Positions 62,352 to 64,000 of a stretch of 64,000 nucleotides of DNA are shown piece by piece. The translations under genes and the position numbers were made by a program. The DNA lies in contig JBDHSK010000002.1 in NCBI GenBank assembly GCA_039808025.1, forward strand, positions 186,001-250,000. The letters run 5' to 3'. A model generated the notes under the pieces. That model was not told where the DNA came from. It did no database searches and worked only from the letters and a program-made list of their open reading frames with translations. The DNA comes from Sandaracinobacteroides sp039808025 (GTDB lineage: Bacteria > Pseudomonadota > Alphaproteobacteria > Sphingomonadales > Sphingomonadaceae). Position 1 is the first letter of the stretch. Each line of letters begins with the position of its first letter.

Positions 62352-62875
62352 CAGCGGTCCGGATCGGGCGCCAGGCGACGCCAGGTTTCAAAGGTCATGG
62401 CAGGCTCTGCCGTCAGCAACGCCTCGCTGCCAACCCGTTCCCACCAGTTCTCGTCGAGCGGTGGCCAGAAGGCATCACCCGGCGGGTTGATATGCATTCG
62501 GGTGATTTCCGCACGGGTCGCCAGTGGGAGCCACTGGGCAAAAACCTCGCTGCCGCCTATCACCATGATCGCTGCCTTATCGACATCCTGCGCTTCGGCA
62601 GCGCTGAGGGCGGCATCGACGCCGCCAACCGCAGTCACCCCATCGGCTGTCCACCCGGGGTTGCGGGTAATCACGATATTGTGGCGCCCCGGCAGCGGCC
62701 GGCCGATCGAATCGAACGTCTTGCGACCCATGACGACGGGGTGCCCCATGGTGAGCGCCTTGAAACGGCGCAGATCAGCAGGCGCATGCCAGGGCATGCC
62801 ACCCTGATAGCCGATGACGCCATTGTCTGCCACCGCCACCACCACCACGACTTCGCGCCGCAGGTCAGCCGCCAT
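62351..62875 (-). CDS. folA: Dihydrofolate reductase
   Basis: DHFR (174 residues) reduces dihydrofolate with NADPH. VVVAVADNGVIGYQGGMPWHAPADL is the N-terminal motif, and MGRKTFDSIGRPLPGRHNIVIT is the NADPH region. IMVIGGSEVFAQWLPLAT is the third. The N-terminus has about nine extra residues. The ATG at 62873 lies 11 bp inside the upstream membrane protein gene. Confidence 0.95.
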   Translation of the reverse strand: MAADLRREVVVVVAVADNGVIGYQGGMPWHAPADLRRFKALTMGHPVVMGRKTFDSIGRPLPGRHNIVITRNPGWTADGVTAVGGVDAALSAAEAQDVDKAAIMVIGGSEVFAQWLPLATRAEITRMHINPPGDAFWPPLDENWWERVGSEALLTAEPAMTFETWRRLAPDPDR

Positions 62876-63629
62876 GCAACCCTCGCATCGCCACGGTCAG
62901 GCGGCTGACAAAGCACAGATAATAAAGGCCGAATACAGCAGCGGCAGCAGTTGTCACAAGCTCGAACAGCCAGCGGCCAATGCCCCAGCCCATGGTAGGT
63001 TTCGAAGCGATAACCGTCCCCACCACGCCCATCGCCGCCCCCAGGCCGACAAACACCACCGACAACAGCAGGAAGGCGCTGATCAGCAAGGCGATCATTC
63101 CCAGCACCCGTAACGACCGGCCACTGGTCAGCGCCCAGCTTTCCTGCATGGCCTTCACCGGATCGGGCTCGGTGGTGGCAACCAGCGGCAGGGCCGAAAC
63201 GAACCGCGCCATCATCCAAAGGCCAGGCACGATGAACAGCAGAAGCCCCACCCCCACGGCAATCGCCTGGACCAGCGAGACGTCTATGGCCGGCAACAGG
63301 CGAGAAGCAGCCAACCGCAGAATTTCGCCAAGCCGAAACCCCGCCGTGCCGTCGTGGATGGCCAGAAAATAGATCACCATCTGCCCGGCGATCCCCGCCA
63401 CCATCACCAGCGGCAGAACCAGCACATCCAGCAGAGCTTCGGGGCCGGTGAACAGATCCTTGGGCGACCGGTCACCGATCTGCCACGACATCAGCAGTTG
63501 CGGCAGGAACAGGAACATGCCGACAACCGGAAGCATCAGTTCAGCGTGACGTCGGACAATTGCTTGTGTTTCTTCCCACAAGACATGGAATTGCAACGAC
63601 CCTGCTGTCTGCCTCACGCTGGCCGGCAA
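62865..63629 (-). CDS. Hypothetical multi-pass membrane protein
   Basis: This 254-residue protein has about five or six hydrophobic segments (residues 30-50, 70-95, 115-150, 175-205 and 220-245). It has the AMQESWALTSGRSLRVLGM turn typical of the glycerophosphodiester phosphodiesterase-type membrane domain group, which has no proven activity here. The start is TTG at 63627-63629, immediately after the grxD stop; a GTG four codons later is also possible and neither has a clear ribosome site. It overlaps folA by 11 bp. Confidence 0.7.
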   Translation of the reverse strand: MPASVRQTAGSLQFHVLWEETQAIVRRHAELMLPVVGMFLFLPQLLMSWQIGDRSPKDLFTGPEALLDVLVLPLVMVAGIAGQMVIYFLAIHDGTAGFRLGEILRLAASRLLPAIDVSLVQAIAVGVGLLLFIVPGLWMMARFVSALPLVATTEPDPVKAMQESWALTSGRSLRVLGMIALLISAFLLLSVVFVGLGAAMGVVGTVIASKPTMGWGIGRWLFELVTTAAAAVFGLYYLCFVSRLTVAMRGLHGG

Positions 63630-63968
63630 TCAGCTGACAGAGGGATTGCAGGATTCCAGAAGGGTCTGCAGCTCGCCCGCCTCGAACATCTCCATCATGA
63701 TGTCCGAGCCGCCGACAAACTCACCCTTGACATAGAGCTGCGGAATAGTCGGCCAGTCGGAATAGGCCTTGATGCCCTGGCGCACTTCCTGATCCTGCAA
63801 CACATCCACCGAATGGAACGGGCGTCCGACATGTTCGAGTATGGCGACCGCCCGACTGGAAAAGCCGCACTGCGGGAACATCGGCGTGCCCTTCATGAAC
63901 AGCACCACGTCATGACTTTTGACGATCTCGTCGATCCGCTGGCTGGTTACATCCATCTGGTCTGCCAT
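63630..63968 (-). CDS. grxD: Monothiol glutaredoxin, Grx4 type
   Basis: This 112-residue protein has the CGFS active site in FMKGTPMFPQCGFSSRAVAI. WPTIPQLYVKGEFVGGSDIMMEMFEAGEL matches the glutathione-binding TVP and GGxD regions. Grx4 proteins carry and transfer [2Fe-2S] clusters and often pair with BolA; a bolA gene may lie just beyond the window edge on this strand. GGAGTGA precedes the ATG. Confidence 0.97.
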   Translation of the reverse strand: MADQMDVTSQRIDEIVKSHDVVLFMKGTPMFPQCGFSSRAVAILEHVGRPFHSVDVLQDQEVRQGIKAYSDWPTIPQLYVKGEFVGGSDIMMEMFEAGELQTLLESCNPSVS

Positions 63969-64000
63969 TCACTTCACTCCTGAACTGCAGTCGTCAGCTG

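Noticed and set aside
1..64000. CRISPR arrays, insertion sequences, prophage or integrase genes
   Set aside because: No regularly spaced repeats, transposase, integrase or phage structural genes were seen on either strand.

Overview
The window looks like a chromosomal segment of a GC-rich alphaproteobacterium of the order Sphingomonadales. The case rests on several points: the rpmF-plsX-fabH-ihfA-merR operon; pckA divergent from chvI-chvG-hprK-rapZ-EIIA-HPr; three surface proteins with the sphingomonad-type PEPxxWA C-terminal sorting signal; a very large NAD-glutamate dehydrogenase; a BamF-like DUF3035 lipoprotein; and a bamA-skp-fabZ cluster without lpxD, lpxA or lpxB, as expected for bacteria that use glycosphingolipids instead of LPS. 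I see no rRNA, no CRISPR array, no insertion sequence and no prophage. One tRNA (Asn, GTT) is present.

Layout. 1-5.2 kb (minus): sdhC-D-A-B, then a SPOR-domain lipoprotein, a hotdog thioesterase and the 5' part of zapE, which runs off the window. 5.4-8.6 kb (minus): rpmF-plsX-fabH, ihfA, merR. 8.8-11.1 kb (plus): a MAPEG membrane protein, nagZ, scpA. 11.1-14.8 kb (minus): a secreted amidohydrolase, then sseA-metC. 14.9-21.3 kb (plus): a hypothetical protein, the 1555-residue NAD-glutamate dehydrogenase and an overlapping secreted protein. 21.3-25.2 kb (minus): a Rieske oxygenase and a TonB-dependent receptor. 25.7-29.8 kb (plus): a PhzF-family enzyme, then (after tRNA-Asn on the minus strand) the korAB 2-oxoacid:ferredoxin oxidoreductase. 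29.8-32.6 kb: a GSGD-repeat secreted protein and rpoZ (minus), rpsD (plus), carbonic anhydrase (minus). 32.7-35.0 kb (minus): three PEPxxWA-CTERM genes. 35.2-37.3 kb (minus): a J-domain protein and pckA. 37.5-44.4 kb (plus): chvI-chvG-hprK-rapZ-EIIA-HPr and a large zinc metalloprotease. 44.5 kb: bacterioferritin (minus). 45.1-48.8 kb (plus): ileS-lspA-DUF3035. 49.0-59.8 kb (plus): rpsB-tsf-pyrH-frr-uppS-cdsA-dxr-rseP-bamA-skp-fabZ. 59.8-64 kb: wecB interrupted by an in-frame amber codon (minus), bfd (plus), then grxD-membrane protein-folA-ribF (minus).

How the genes work together. Most of the window is core metabolism and envelope building. The sdh operon, korAB, pckA and glutamate dehydrogenase feed or drain the TCA cycle. 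The chvGI/PTS-Ntr block beside pckA is the usual alphaproteobacterial link between envelope or acid stress sensing and carbon/nitrogen control. The 49-60 kb block couples translation factors to isoprenoid and phospholipid precursors and outer-membrane assembly. Accessory character is confined to the Rieske/TonB-receptor pair, the PEPxxWA trio, the Cys/His-headed amidohydrolase and the GSGD-repeat protein. The most notable observations are the single amber codon in an otherwise intact wecB, a PEPxxWA-anchored protein with the Cys and Gln signature of thioester adhesin domains, and the missing lpx genes. I did not find a clearly new multi-gene system.
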